A stretch of 64,000 nt of DNA from Pseudoflavonifractor sp. Marseille-P3106 (GTDB lineage Bacteria; Bacillota; Clostridia; Oscillospirales; Oscillospiraceae), in contig LT827126.1 of the NCBI GenBank assembly GCA_900169975.1, positions 806,001 to 870,000 on the forward strand. The letters run 5' to 3'. Positions 48,550 to 56,271 of this stretch are shown here, in pieces. A model generated the notes under the pieces. That model made no database searches, was not told the origin of the DNA, and was given only the letters and a program-made list of their open reading frames with translations. Numbering within the stretch: position 1 is the first letter of the stretch; each line of letters begins with the position of its first letter. The translations under genes and the position numbers were made by a program.

Positions 48550-48872
48550 TATGCTGCCTCCTTTTCAAGTACCCGGAAGGACATAACCAGTTCTTCTTCC
48601 GTATGCTTCTGTTCACTGTCGAAAACACTGCAAACACCGTCTGCAAACTGCCAGTGGGCGGCTCTGCCCCACCAAAGGATCGGGCCGCGGCCGCCGTTGC
48701 CTCTGTTGGCAGACGCATCTGGCTGATTCGCTACGGTACTATAAAAGCCCTGCGTGTTTACCAGCGTAATGTTCCGTATCTGCCCAATACATTCCGGCCG
48801 ACAGTGATCCAATATCTCCAACTGCGTCCCTTCCCGAAGTGTCCTGCGCAGCTGATTCAGGTTTTTGATCAT
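48549..48872 (-). CDS. Small protein of the DNA-processing operon, unknown
   Basis: A 107-residue soluble protein (KNLNQLRRTLREGTQLEILDHCRPECIGQIRNITLVNTQGFY, then WWGRAAHWQFADGVCSVFD). The beta-rich pattern, with TQLEILDHxRPExxGQIR near the start, is seen in small proteins of many Clostridia elements; no function is assigned. ATG 48872 (site GGGAAAGGAGAAAATCGC) overlaps the previous stop by 4 nt, and its stop overlaps ligA. Confidence 0.8.
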   Translation of the reverse strand: MIKNLNQLRRTLREGTQLEILDHCRPECIGQIRNITLVNTQGFYSTVANQPDASANRGNGGRGPILWWGRAAHWQFADGVCSVFDSEQKHTEEELVMSFRVLEKEAA

Positions 48873-49126
48873 GCGATTTTCTCCTTTCCCCGCCCCACAG
48901 GGCAATCCTGCTGTGCGGTATGCAGCCCATTTCTGCCGGCTGCATACTTGCCAAAATTCAATTCATGGACAATACGCTGAATGGCGTCATCATCGTCCCA
49001 CGCTGCGTGAAGCGTATTCCGCTCTGGCCCGGCTCCCACATGGACACATACCTTTTCACTGCCAACCTGCAGCAGCACATCCTGTCGCCTGGCGCAAACC
49101 ACTGCCAGATTTCCAATTTGTTTCAT
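48869..49126 (-). CDS. Small protein of the DNA-processing operon, unknown
   Basis: An 85-residue soluble protein, KQIGNLAVVCARRQDVLLQVGSEKVCVHVGAGPERNTLHAAWDDDDAIQRIVHELNFGKY. Short beta strands and a helix suggest a small compact fold. The GGAAGGAGCAGAGC site and 4-nt overlap with the next gene support it as real. No family was recognised. Confidence 0.78.
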   Translation of the reverse strand: MKQIGNLAVVCARRQDVLLQVGSEKVCVHVGAGPERNTLHAAWDDDDAIQRIVHELNFGKYAAGRNGLHTAQQDCPVGRGKEKIA

Positions 49127-49192
49127 GCTCTGCTCCTTCCTTCTTCATCAATGACCGGACGCCCTCAAGGACGCCCGGCCATTCTCATTTTG

Positions 49193-51382
49193 TCACGCTG
49201 CAGCAGCCAATGCCGGAGACTGGATGCTATCCGTGTTTTCCATCAGGTCTGCCATCAGCACATCCGCCAAAAGCCTTCCTGCCAAATGGCCGGTATGAAT
49301 GATGACCCGATCCTTCTTCAACTGGATAAACTCCTTCTCACGAAGAATCCGACTTTCCGCAGCCAGTTTCAAATCACGACCTGTAAGACGCTCTGCAATA
49401 ACTTTTTGCCATCTGCGAAGAAAGTCAGTTGCTTGCTCAATATCCTCATGCTGGCGGTCAAATAGTGTACGCTTCTGACGCACTGTGCCATCCGGTTCGA
49501 TTTCCAATGTGTAATAGGGATCTTCCGGTTCTTCGGTTCGGCGCAAGAACAGAATAAAGCTCTCACGACGCTCCATGCGCTCATAATAGCGCTCACCACT
49601 GCCATCGTTGCCAACACAATGATGAAGCATTCGCCCCTCTTTGATGATCGCAAAAATGTTTTCCGGAGCAACAACCATGTATTCCTCCTCAGCATAGGTA
49701 TATTTCTTCTGAAGTTCTCTGCAAATGCCATCGACATTGGGATATTTTTCTGCCATTTTCTCTGCCTGAAGTTCCAGACTTCCGGCTTCACACTGAATTA
49801 CCAGTTCATCATGTCTCTGACGCAGCTTGCGCACGCGATAAATAATTTCATCACTGGTATCGATGTGCAGGCGCTGTGCCATAGCCATATAGTCCTGCCA
49901 AGTGATTAACGCCTGTCGGCAGCTGCCATCAAAATACTTCTTTTGCTTTTGCAGGTAATTACGTATCTGCAGCGGGCTCATGCGATCCACAATAAATAAA
50001 ATATCCTTGGCTCGAATTTTATGGATACGGAACCACCGAAGCAATTCATTGGTAATGGGTTTTCCCCTTTTCTTTTCAACCTGCAGCCATCCTAAATCTT
50101 CTGTATCTCCATCCATCTGCCGCAAACGATTGAATCCCTGAGAATCCAGACCCAATGCGCGAATCAGCCTTGGAGCCTCCGGGTACAAAATCATTTGCCG
50201 CACTACATCACAGTTCTTAAAACATTCCTTCGTCAATTTTGATAAGCCGGATTTCCATATTTGCTCCATCTGGGGAAGCCGGCGCCAAACTGCCAGATAA
50301 CTTTCCGGATCGATGCTTTTCTGTTTCCGAATCCATTGCACAAGACCGGTACAGCGAAGTTCATGCTTTTCAAGATGAGGCAGAGTCTTACCATAGACAC
50401 GACCATTTTCTGTACCATGCCAGTCATAAGAACAGGGGCTACAAGAAATCCAGCGCATATTACGCTGCTTATACATCCCCCAGTAATAACTTCTGGGTTT
50501 TAGTTCTCTGTCATAGATGGTACGCCGGATTTCCTGGCAATAAAGCTTGGAATTTGGAAGGCTTTCTTTTCTGTATGTCCGGTCAGCCTGAAATTCACGA
50601 ACTACAAAGCCGTCCTTGCATCGCTGGATCAGGTAGGCAAAATATTTTTCTGTCTGCATGTACCCCGCCCGGCCATATGCTTTGAATACCACCGGATGGC
50701 GGCAGCAACTGCAGTAACCTTCCTGATTGTGGTGAGGATGCCCTTTAATCGGCACTTCCTTTTCACAATAGGTACAGTACCCTGTTTTTGCACCGCCTTT
50801 TTTGTAATGGTAGTAGATGTAGTTCTGCTGGATGGCGACCTTATTCACCCAGCGGTTCCAGTCCTTTGGAAGTTCCGGCACCTGTTCCAGATCTTTATCC
50901 CATGGGTCGGTTTCCAGCCGATGTCGCTGCACCAGCTGTTCGTCACGGACAGCCCTCTGGAACTGCAGGATCGCACTTGCTCCTCTTTTATCATTGTCTA
51001 AATATGTCTGTATAACTGCTGCTTCTTCCTCGCTGACCCAGCTGCTTTTTGCATACCAGTGTTTCCAGTCCAGTCGGTCCAGTTTGGCCTCGCTCCATTT
51101 CTGGTTCAAGCAGTCATAGGTGGTAAACTGCCGATTCTCTTTATCCAGATACACCTCGTAGACCGGATTATTTCCATCCAAACGCAGGTAGTCCGGAAAA
51201 AAGAGTGAGGCTTTCAAAATTCCAGCCTGCACGACACAACGCAGATAAACGTAATAATCACAAACCTCCGTGACATAGCCATATTTCGTTTTTTCCTTTC
51301 TCGGCATATCCGAAGCGGCAATTTGCTTCATTTCTTCTGTTGCTGTCAGCTTGGGAAATGCCATCAGGGCTCGTTTTTTCAT
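49193..51382 (-). CDS. pcfJ: PcfJ-like protein
   Basis: A 729-residue protein. It has a zinc-binding CxYCxK/CxxC cluster (TGYCTYCEKEVPIKGHPHHNQEGYCSCCRHPVVF at ~195-230) and a C-terminal PcfJ block: FAIIKEGRMLHHCVG, then ESFILFLRRTEEPEDPYYTLEIEPDG near 590-650. PcfJ was named in the conjugative plasmid pCF10; its biochemical role is unknown, but the family is common in mobile elements next to PcfK. It follows the DUF7666-like gene with 1 nt between stop and start. Probably part of element maintenance. Confidence 0.88.
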   Translation of the reverse strand: MKKRALMAFPKLTATEEMKQIAASDMPRKEKTKYGYVTEVCDYYVYLRCVVQAGILKASLFFPDYLRLDGNNPVYEVYLDKENRQFTTYDCLNQKWSEAKLDRLDWKHWYAKSSWVSEEEAAVIQTYLDNDKRGASAILQFQRAVRDEQLVQRHRLETDPWDKDLEQVPELPKDWNRWVNKVAIQQNYIYYHYKKGGAKTGYCTYCEKEVPIKGHPHHNQEGYCSCCRHPVVFKAYGRAGYMQTEKYFAYLIQRCKDGFVVREFQADRTYRKESLPNSKLYCQEIRRTIYDRELKPRSYYWGMYKQRNMRWISCSPCSYDWHGTENGRVYGKTLPHLEKHELRCTGLVQWIRKQKSIDPESYLAVWRRLPQMEQIWKSGLSKLTKECFKNCDVVRQMILYPEAPRLIRALGLDSQGFNRLRQMDGDTEDLGWLQVEKKRGKPITNELLRWFRIHKIRAKDILFIVDRMSPLQIRNYLQKQKKYFDGSCRQALITWQDYMAMAQRLHIDTSDEIIYRVRKLRQRHDELVIQCEAGSLELQAEKMAEKYPNVDGICRELQKKYTYAEEEYMVVAPENIFAIIKEGRMLHHCVGNDGSGERYYERMERRESFILFLRRTEEPEDPYYTLEIEPDGTVRQKRTLFDRQHEDIEQATDFLRRWQKVIAERLTGRDLKLAAESRILREKEFIQLKKDRVIIHTGHLAGRLLADVLMADLMENTDSIQSPALAAAA

Positions 51383-51383
51383 C

Positions 51384-51926
51384 TTAATTCACCGTCCTTC
51401 TTGTCAAATCCACGCCATACCACACATCCGACATCAACGTGATCCCATCAACTCGCCCTACAGCAACCTGTACGATAGCTTCGGAATCCGGAGCTTCCTT
51501 CGCAAAAGCAAGGATGTCTCCCAGTCTGCCGGTGGCAACGGGGTCTTTACCCCGTACCACCGCATAGCCGCAGTTCGCCATTGCCCGGTTGGCTGCCACA
51601 TGGGAGCTCCACACCCTGCGCGGATGATCTACCATATAAGCCAGACCATGTAGAAATAATTCTTCTTTTGTCAACTGCTTAATCACGGTCAGTTCTGTAC
51701 AGGCGATTTTGGAGTCATGATCATCTTCATCAATGTCGCCGCCGGCGTTGACGATATAATATTCCGAATGCTCCAGGCTGGAATAATAGCTAAGGCAGTC
51801 AAGTGGGTCTTCCGCGCAGTGGAATCCATTTTCCCTGCAATTTGCCTTTTCGGTTGTATTGAGCCCCATCACAAACTGGTAGCCACGGCATATCAGCCCG
51901 GGGTGAAAACCCTTATAAGCAATCAT
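51384..51926 (-). CDS. DUF7666-like protein
   Basis: A 180-residue protein beginning MIAYKGFHPGLICRGYQFVMG and containing ENGFHCAEDPLDCLSYY, the pattern of DUF7666 proteins (pentapeptide/BppU-neighbour type found in phages and elements). The C-terminal part lists alternating short helices. ATG 51926 was chosen because AAAGGAGGAAAAA lies upstream and the conserved YKGF comes first; the frame extends upstream in the PcfK gene region without support. Unknown function; position between PcfK and PcfJ suggests a shared role. Confidence 0.78.
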   Translation of the reverse strand: MIAYKGFHPGLICRGYQFVMGLNTTEKANCRENGFHCAEDPLDCLSYYSSLEHSEYYIVNAGGDIDEDDHDSKIACTELTVIKQLTKEELFLHGLAYMVDHPRRVWSSHVAANRAMANCGYAVVRGKDPVATGRLGDILAFAKEAPDSEAIVQVAVGRVDGITLMSDVWYGVDLTRRTVN

Positions 51927-51951
51927 TCTGCATTTTTCCTCCTTTGCCGGC

Positions 51952-52872
51952 TCAGCCTGCCTTTGCCATCCCAAAATCCAGCAGCGACATCTGCCCATCC
52001 TGAGAAGGCTTTTTTTCCTCCTGCTTGGGTGCCGCCTTGGGTTCCGTCTTTTTCTTCTCTGCCGCCTTCTTGGGTTTGCTCTTTGCAGAGGACTTCCCAG
52101 CATACGGCTTGGGAACAAACTTCTCCTCATCCTCATGGTCTTCCTTGGCATCAGGGTCACGGAAATAATCTTCCGCCCACTGATAGCACATATCATCCGG
52201 CACATCGCAGCCATATGTCTGCTGTCCGGGACCAGGGCGGGTTCCGCTTGCTTTTAGTTCATCCTGCACATAATCCCATACCTTTCGGTTGATGTACTGG
52301 AAACAGCGGATCATGTTCTTTTTCGGATGCATCGTCAGACGGGCAAACGCCGTATCTTCCATACAGAGCATCTGGATATGCTCGGACACACATTCCTTCA
52401 TATTTCGCCGTGTCAGTTTTTCCACATCGGTACTCACCCTCTGGGTAGAGGCCGCGATTACTTCTTCATCACTCATCGCTTCCAGACGGGCGATTTGCTC
52501 CTGCTCCGCGGCTTTCTTCGCCTGCTGTTTGGCGTCAAATTCCGCTTTGCGCTGGGCTTCAGCCGCCTCATGCTCCGCACGCTTTTTTTCTTCATCTTCT
52601 GCGGCGGGCGGTTGTGCCGAATTCCCCTCCTCAGCAGACTTCTCTTCCTCATCAGACGCTACTTCATCCACAGGTTCCTCCTCTGCATCAGCCGAAGCAG
52701 TCTCACCGGCAGGAACCGAAGCCGCCGATACTGGGACAGTGTCTGTACCTACAGGCGGCACAGGCAAAGATTCCATCTCCTCCAGCTCAAAGGCTTCATC
52801 ATCCTCAAAGGCTGCAGACGAATCGAACATACTGTTTTGCTGCTCCATTGCTATTTCTGAAAAAACACCCAT
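51952..52872 (-). CDS. pcfK: PcfK-like protein (AcrIIA9-related family)
   Basis: A 306-residue acidic protein. The first ~130 residues are low-complexity, rich in E/A/P. The PcfK-like domain follows at ~150-240 (LTRRNMKECVSEHIQMLCMEDTAFARLTMHPKKNMIRCFQYINRKVWDYV, then YGCDVPDDMCYQWAEDYF). The tail is Lys/Pro-rich and ends DGQMSLLDFGMAKAG. Some PcfK-family proteins have been described as the Cas9 inhibitor AcrIIA9. ATG 52872 follows AAAGGAGATTTTACA. Whether this copy inhibits Cas9 cannot be told from sequence. Confidence 0.85.
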   Translation of the reverse strand: MGVFSEIAMEQQNSMFDSSAAFEDDEAFELEEMESLPVPPVGTDTVPVSAASVPAGETASADAEEEPVDEVASDEEEKSAEEGNSAQPPAAEDEEKKRAEHEAAEAQRKAEFDAKQQAKKAAEQEQIARLEAMSDEEVIAASTQRVSTDVEKLTRRNMKECVSEHIQMLCMEDTAFARLTMHPKKNMIRCFQYINRKVWDYVQDELKASGTRPGPGQQTYGCDVPDDMCYQWAEDYFRDPDAKEDHEDEEKFVPKPYAGKSSAKSKPKKAAEKKKTEPKAAPKQEEKKPSQDGQMSLLDFGMAKAG

Positions 52873-52944
52873 TGTAAAATCTCCTTTCGCAAAAAATGGC
52901 ATGGAGCAGGCCGTTATGACCCTTTCCATGCCATTGTGTGTTGC

Positions 52945-53193
52945 TCACAGCACATATAAAAGTGTGCTGAAGCTGTCAAAACAGTAGCAGACCACGCCAG
53001 TATACTGCCTTGACCATTCCTTGATTTTGTCCTGCACCTCCTGCGCAGTCTTTTGATTGCTCATATTCCAGGGTGGAGGTACCGTTACGGTAAAGTAGCC
53101 ATTCTCCAGACAACTTCTGACATCTGCCGGAAGATTGGAACACTGCTCATACAGTGCTGTAATCTGGCTTTTCTTCTTTTCTGCAATACGCAT
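52945..53193 (-). CDS. Small protein, unknown
   Basis: An 82-residue protein (RIAEKKKSQITALYEQCSNLPADVRSCLENGYFTVTVPPPWNMSNQ, then VVCYCFDSFSTLLYVL). It starts behind GGGATAGGGGTCAG, 15 nt after the primase stop. No family was recognised; the spacing and strand fit the operon. Confidence 0.72.
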   Translation of the reverse strand: MRIAEKKKSQITALYEQCSNLPADVRSCLENGYFTVTVPPPWNMSNQKTAQEVQDKIKEWSRQYTGVVCYCFDSFSTLLYVL

Positions 53194-53208
53194 CTGACCC
53201 CTATCCCT

Positions 53209-55002
53209 TCATTCCTGTTTTTGAGCAGGCTCCGGAAGTCTTTTACACAAGAATGGGGAGAAGCGTACCGGCGCAAAATCCCGGCAGTCATTCACATAGA
53301 AGTATGTGCGTTTGCCTTGGCAGTCCAGTTCCACCACATCAGATGGAGCCAACGGACGGCCTCTGTAATCTTCCGGCAAATGCTCATTAAAGTCCAGGAA
53401 CAGGCGCCCCAGCACTTCCATGTCATTCTGTCCCTTTGGGCAACAGACCTCTGCGCTCCATACCGTCTGATAGGCGGCGGCAGGCGGCTGTTCATATCCA
53501 GCCTTACGCAGTGCATCCAGTTGCTTGAACGCAAAAGGTACCGTCTGTGTCTCACCCAGGCAAAGCTGGTAAATGCAAAATCTCCGGAAAACTCTCTGGC
53601 TGTCCAGAATATCCTTCAGCGTCTGATTGCCCTGAGCAAGAAATATCTGATACTCTTCCTTTGTCAGCCCCAGATACTCTGTCAGGTCCAAATCTTTCTC
53701 CGCTCTGGTGTGCCAAAGCTCGACGCAACCATCTATATAGGTAAAATCACACTTACCGCACAGATATTGCTGCTTAAAATTCATTTTCTGCACCTCCTTT
53801 TCCTTCTGTTCTTTCTCCCGAAGGGCAAGCTGCCAATCATCAAACCCTTTATAATTCGGATTCCAGGTCAGCCGACGACATGCCATTCCATTTTTCCTGG
53901 CCATCAGATAAATCTTGGATGCCCCGTTGGAGGTCATTTGGTTACTGTACTTATCCATATCATGAGCCTCAATGATCTCCTCAGTGCCATTCTGTGCCAA
54001 CAGTGCAAACAGCGTATCCAACTGGCTTGTGTTGTTTGCGCCGGCAATCGCCGCAAAAGTCCGGTTTGTCAGGCAGTGTGAGATGTCTGCTTTCAGCAGT
54101 CCCTCAATGACATAGACCACCCGAGCAGATGGATTGCCGATAAAATGTACCGGGCTCCCGGATGTGACGCCCATATTTTTGGACGAGGACGAAAACCAGA
54201 TGTATTTGGCTCCTGACTTATCCGGTGGATCATCTTTTTGCTTGAGCGGACTATCCAAAAGTATCTGCAGGCCATGTATCATACCGTCGTATCCCACAGC
54301 CGGAATCAAAATCCCTGCGTTTTTTCGGTAGAAGTTCATGGTCCAGCGCCCGCTGTCATCCAGATAAAAGCCGGGCACCCCCTCCACCTTGCATCCCTGT
54401 TTCATCAGCCGCTCGGTAATGGAGCGGCAAAGGAATGTGGGTGGAGTGCTCTTGAACCCAATCCGGTCGATCTGTTCATCCGACAGTCCCCGTTTTGGGG
54501 AGTGCAGATGGTTGCGGTGGGCAGGCTGAAGAGGCAGCATAGCGAGCAGCAGCGAAAGCGTTTGATGGATTTCCTGTCCGCTGGCCCGTTCTGCTTGCTG
54601 CACTGTTTTTAGTTCGCCCCTCCTCTCATATCTGGCAAGGTCGGTCTGAGTCCCCGAAACCGGGGACCCAGTGCCAGACTGCTGGTTTCCTGCCATCTCA
54701 TATCCGGAGTTCGGCCGTTCCCTGTGAAAATCGTTGCACAGGGCTTCTCCTATCTCCCAATACGCATCGGATGTAGTCGTATTGTTTAGCCGCGCGTAAA
54801 GCGCAAGCATACCGCCATGCTCATCACAATAATTGCACCGCCAGACATTTTTGACGAAATTCACATTCATCTTGCCGCGGCGGTCACCACAAAACGGACA
54901 ATCCACATATACACTGTTTGCCTGTCGGCGTCTGATTCGCAGATGTAGAAGTTCCACTACATCCATAATACCGAACGGAAAATCTCCTGGATATGAGTCC
55001 AT
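53209..55002 (-). CDS. CHC2-type DNA primase
   Basis: A 597-residue primase. The N-terminal zinc finger is CPFCGDRRGKMNVNFVKNVWRCNYC at ~31-55. A TOPRIM-like catalytic centre follows near 300-370 (VVYVIEGLLKADIS with the Glu, then IIEAHDMDKYSNQM with the Asp pair). The C-terminal ~200 residues (from NFKQQYLCGKCDFTYI) carry another CxxC and are unassigned. It would prime the element's DNA synthesis. ATG 55002 follows GGGAGGGAGAACAG. It lies between RecD2/385-residue genes and PcfK. Confidence 0.9.
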   Translation of the reverse strand: MDSYPGDFPFGIMDVVELLHLRIRRRQANSVYVDCPFCGDRRGKMNVNFVKNVWRCNYCDEHGGMLALYARLNNTTTSDAYWEIGEALCNDFHRERPNSGYEMAGNQQSGTGSPVSGTQTDLARYERRGELKTVQQAERASGQEIHQTLSLLLAMLPLQPAHRNHLHSPKRGLSDEQIDRIGFKSTPPTFLCRSITERLMKQGCKVEGVPGFYLDDSGRWTMNFYRKNAGILIPAVGYDGMIHGLQILLDSPLKQKDDPPDKSGAKYIWFSSSSKNMGVTSGSPVHFIGNPSARVVYVIEGLLKADISHCLTNRTFAAIAGANNTSQLDTLFALLAQNGTEEIIEAHDMDKYSNQMTSNGASKIYLMARKNGMACRRLTWNPNYKGFDDWQLALREKEQKEKEVQKMNFKQQYLCGKCDFTYIDGCVELWHTRAEKDLDLTEYLGLTKEEYQIFLAQGNQTLKDILDSQRVFRRFCIYQLCLGETQTVPFAFKQLDALRKAGYEQPPAAAYQTVWSAEVCCPKGQNDMEVLGRLFLDFNEHLPEDYRGRPLAPSDVVELDCQGKRTYFYVNDCRDFAPVRFSPFLCKRLPEPAQKQE

Positions 55003-55044
55003 CTGTTCTCCCTCCCTTCTTGGCCCCATAGATGGGGCTGCTTA

Positions 55045-56202
55045 TCATCCGGCTTTCTGTGCGGCCATACCATCGAGCATGATCTGCGCCGCAGCACGAA
55101 CGATATTGTTGGTGCTCTTGTTGCCGGGGGTGAGGTAGAATTTCAGACTCACCGGACGCTCCTTGGCAACTGTTGCCATGGTCTTTCCTTTGCTCAGACC
55201 GCTATCCACCACCACATTCTGCGCTTCTTCAAAGGTCATTACCTTCAAGATGTCTTCTACCAGAGTGCTCTCCGTATAAGAAGGCGCCACAGGCTGATCG
55301 GGTGCTTCCTGTTGGACAACAGGCGCCACAGGCAGTTCTTCCGGTTCATCCGATTGGAATACGGAGGCGGCCGGCTGCTCAGACGCATCATCCTGTTTGG
55401 GACTGCTATCCAATGTAGCCTCGCGGCTCGGTACCGGCAGCTCCATATTGGGAGCATTCTCCTCTACCTTGCCGGCAGGCAGTGTATCCATATTCTCCTT
55501 CTCTTCTGCAACCATCTGTTGGACAACTGGCTGTACCGGAGAAACCGGGGGCTGTTCATTCTGAACTGGCTTTGCCGCAGGTTTCTGAATAGGCGCCGGA
55601 CGAGCAGGCGTATTACGGCGCTCTACGGCGTTCTGAGGCGCTCTTTCCGGCCGGGCATGAACTTCCTCGCCAGATTGCCGCAGCCCCGCTCCAGGGGCTT
55701 CTACGGGCCTCTGCGCCGCATCCGGCATTGGCTGCTGGATAGGAGCCGTCCTGGAAAGCGGAATACTGCTTCCAAACACCTTGCCCGTACTGTCAACAGC
55801 AACATCGGCAAACTGCAGACCAAAACCGGCATCCGACAGCGCAGCACTCAATGCCTCATCCTGGGCAGCCTGTACATAGTCAGTACCTTCTTCCGCACTG
55901 TGCTGCGAGATGTAACTGCTGATGGGCTCTGCATCACTGCGGTCCAGATAGACTCTGGCCTCCATAATCGCAAGCTGCTCCGTGATCCGCAGGGTAGTCA
56001 GTTTCATGCGGCCCTGTGGGTGACGCAGACGGAACCACAGTTTCTGATAAGGCAATTCCAACTGCAGCATTTCCTCATTGGTCTTTCTGGACACCTTATG
56101 GCGCAGAAATTTGAGCGGGTCAAAGCCCGGCACCTTGTTCAGTTCTGCCACTGCCGGAATTGTTTTGTACATCATAGGCATCGGATTACTTTTTTCGTTC
56201 AT
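55045..56202 (-). CDS. Unknown 385-residue protein with a DUF3820-like C-terminus
   Basis: Residues 1-150 form a conserved-looking soluble domain (AELNKVPGFDPLKFLRHKVSRKTNEEMLQLELPYQKLWFRL, then QLAIMEARVYLDRSD). Residues ~160-300 are a Pro/Gln/Ala-rich linker. The last ~70 residues (MTFEEAQNVVVDSGLSKGKTMATVAKERPVSLKFYLTP) match the order of the DUF3820/putative exonuclease-accessory motif (FGKxKGKxLxEV, PxYLxWL). GGAGTTTCCAAC precedes the ATG. It lies between the helicase and the primase. Perhaps a replication or recombination accessory factor. Confidence 0.8.
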   Translation of the reverse strand: MNEKSNPMPMMYKTIPAVAELNKVPGFDPLKFLRHKVSRKTNEEMLQLELPYQKLWFRLRHPQGRMKLTTLRITEQLAIMEARVYLDRSDAEPISSYISQHSAEEGTDYVQAAQDEALSAALSDAGFGLQFADVAVDSTGKVFGSSIPLSRTAPIQQPMPDAAQRPVEAPGAGLRQSGEEVHARPERAPQNAVERRNTPARPAPIQKPAAKPVQNEQPPVSPVQPVVQQMVAEEKENMDTLPAGKVEENAPNMELPVPSREATLDSSPKQDDASEQPAASVFQSDEPEELPVAPVVQQEAPDQPVAPSYTESTLVEDILKVMTFEEAQNVVVDSGLSKGKTMATVAKERPVSLKFYLTPGNKSTNNIVRAAAQIMLDGMAAQKAG

Positions 56203-56271
56203 GTTGGAAACTCCTTTCTGACATAAAAATAGGAGACGCCAAGTGCTATTTCTGCATCTGACCTCTCTTTT

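Noticed and set aside
53053..54081. 342-codon plus-strand frame opposite the primase
   Set aside because: Shadow of the primase, which has CHC2 and TOPRIM motifs; no start site support.
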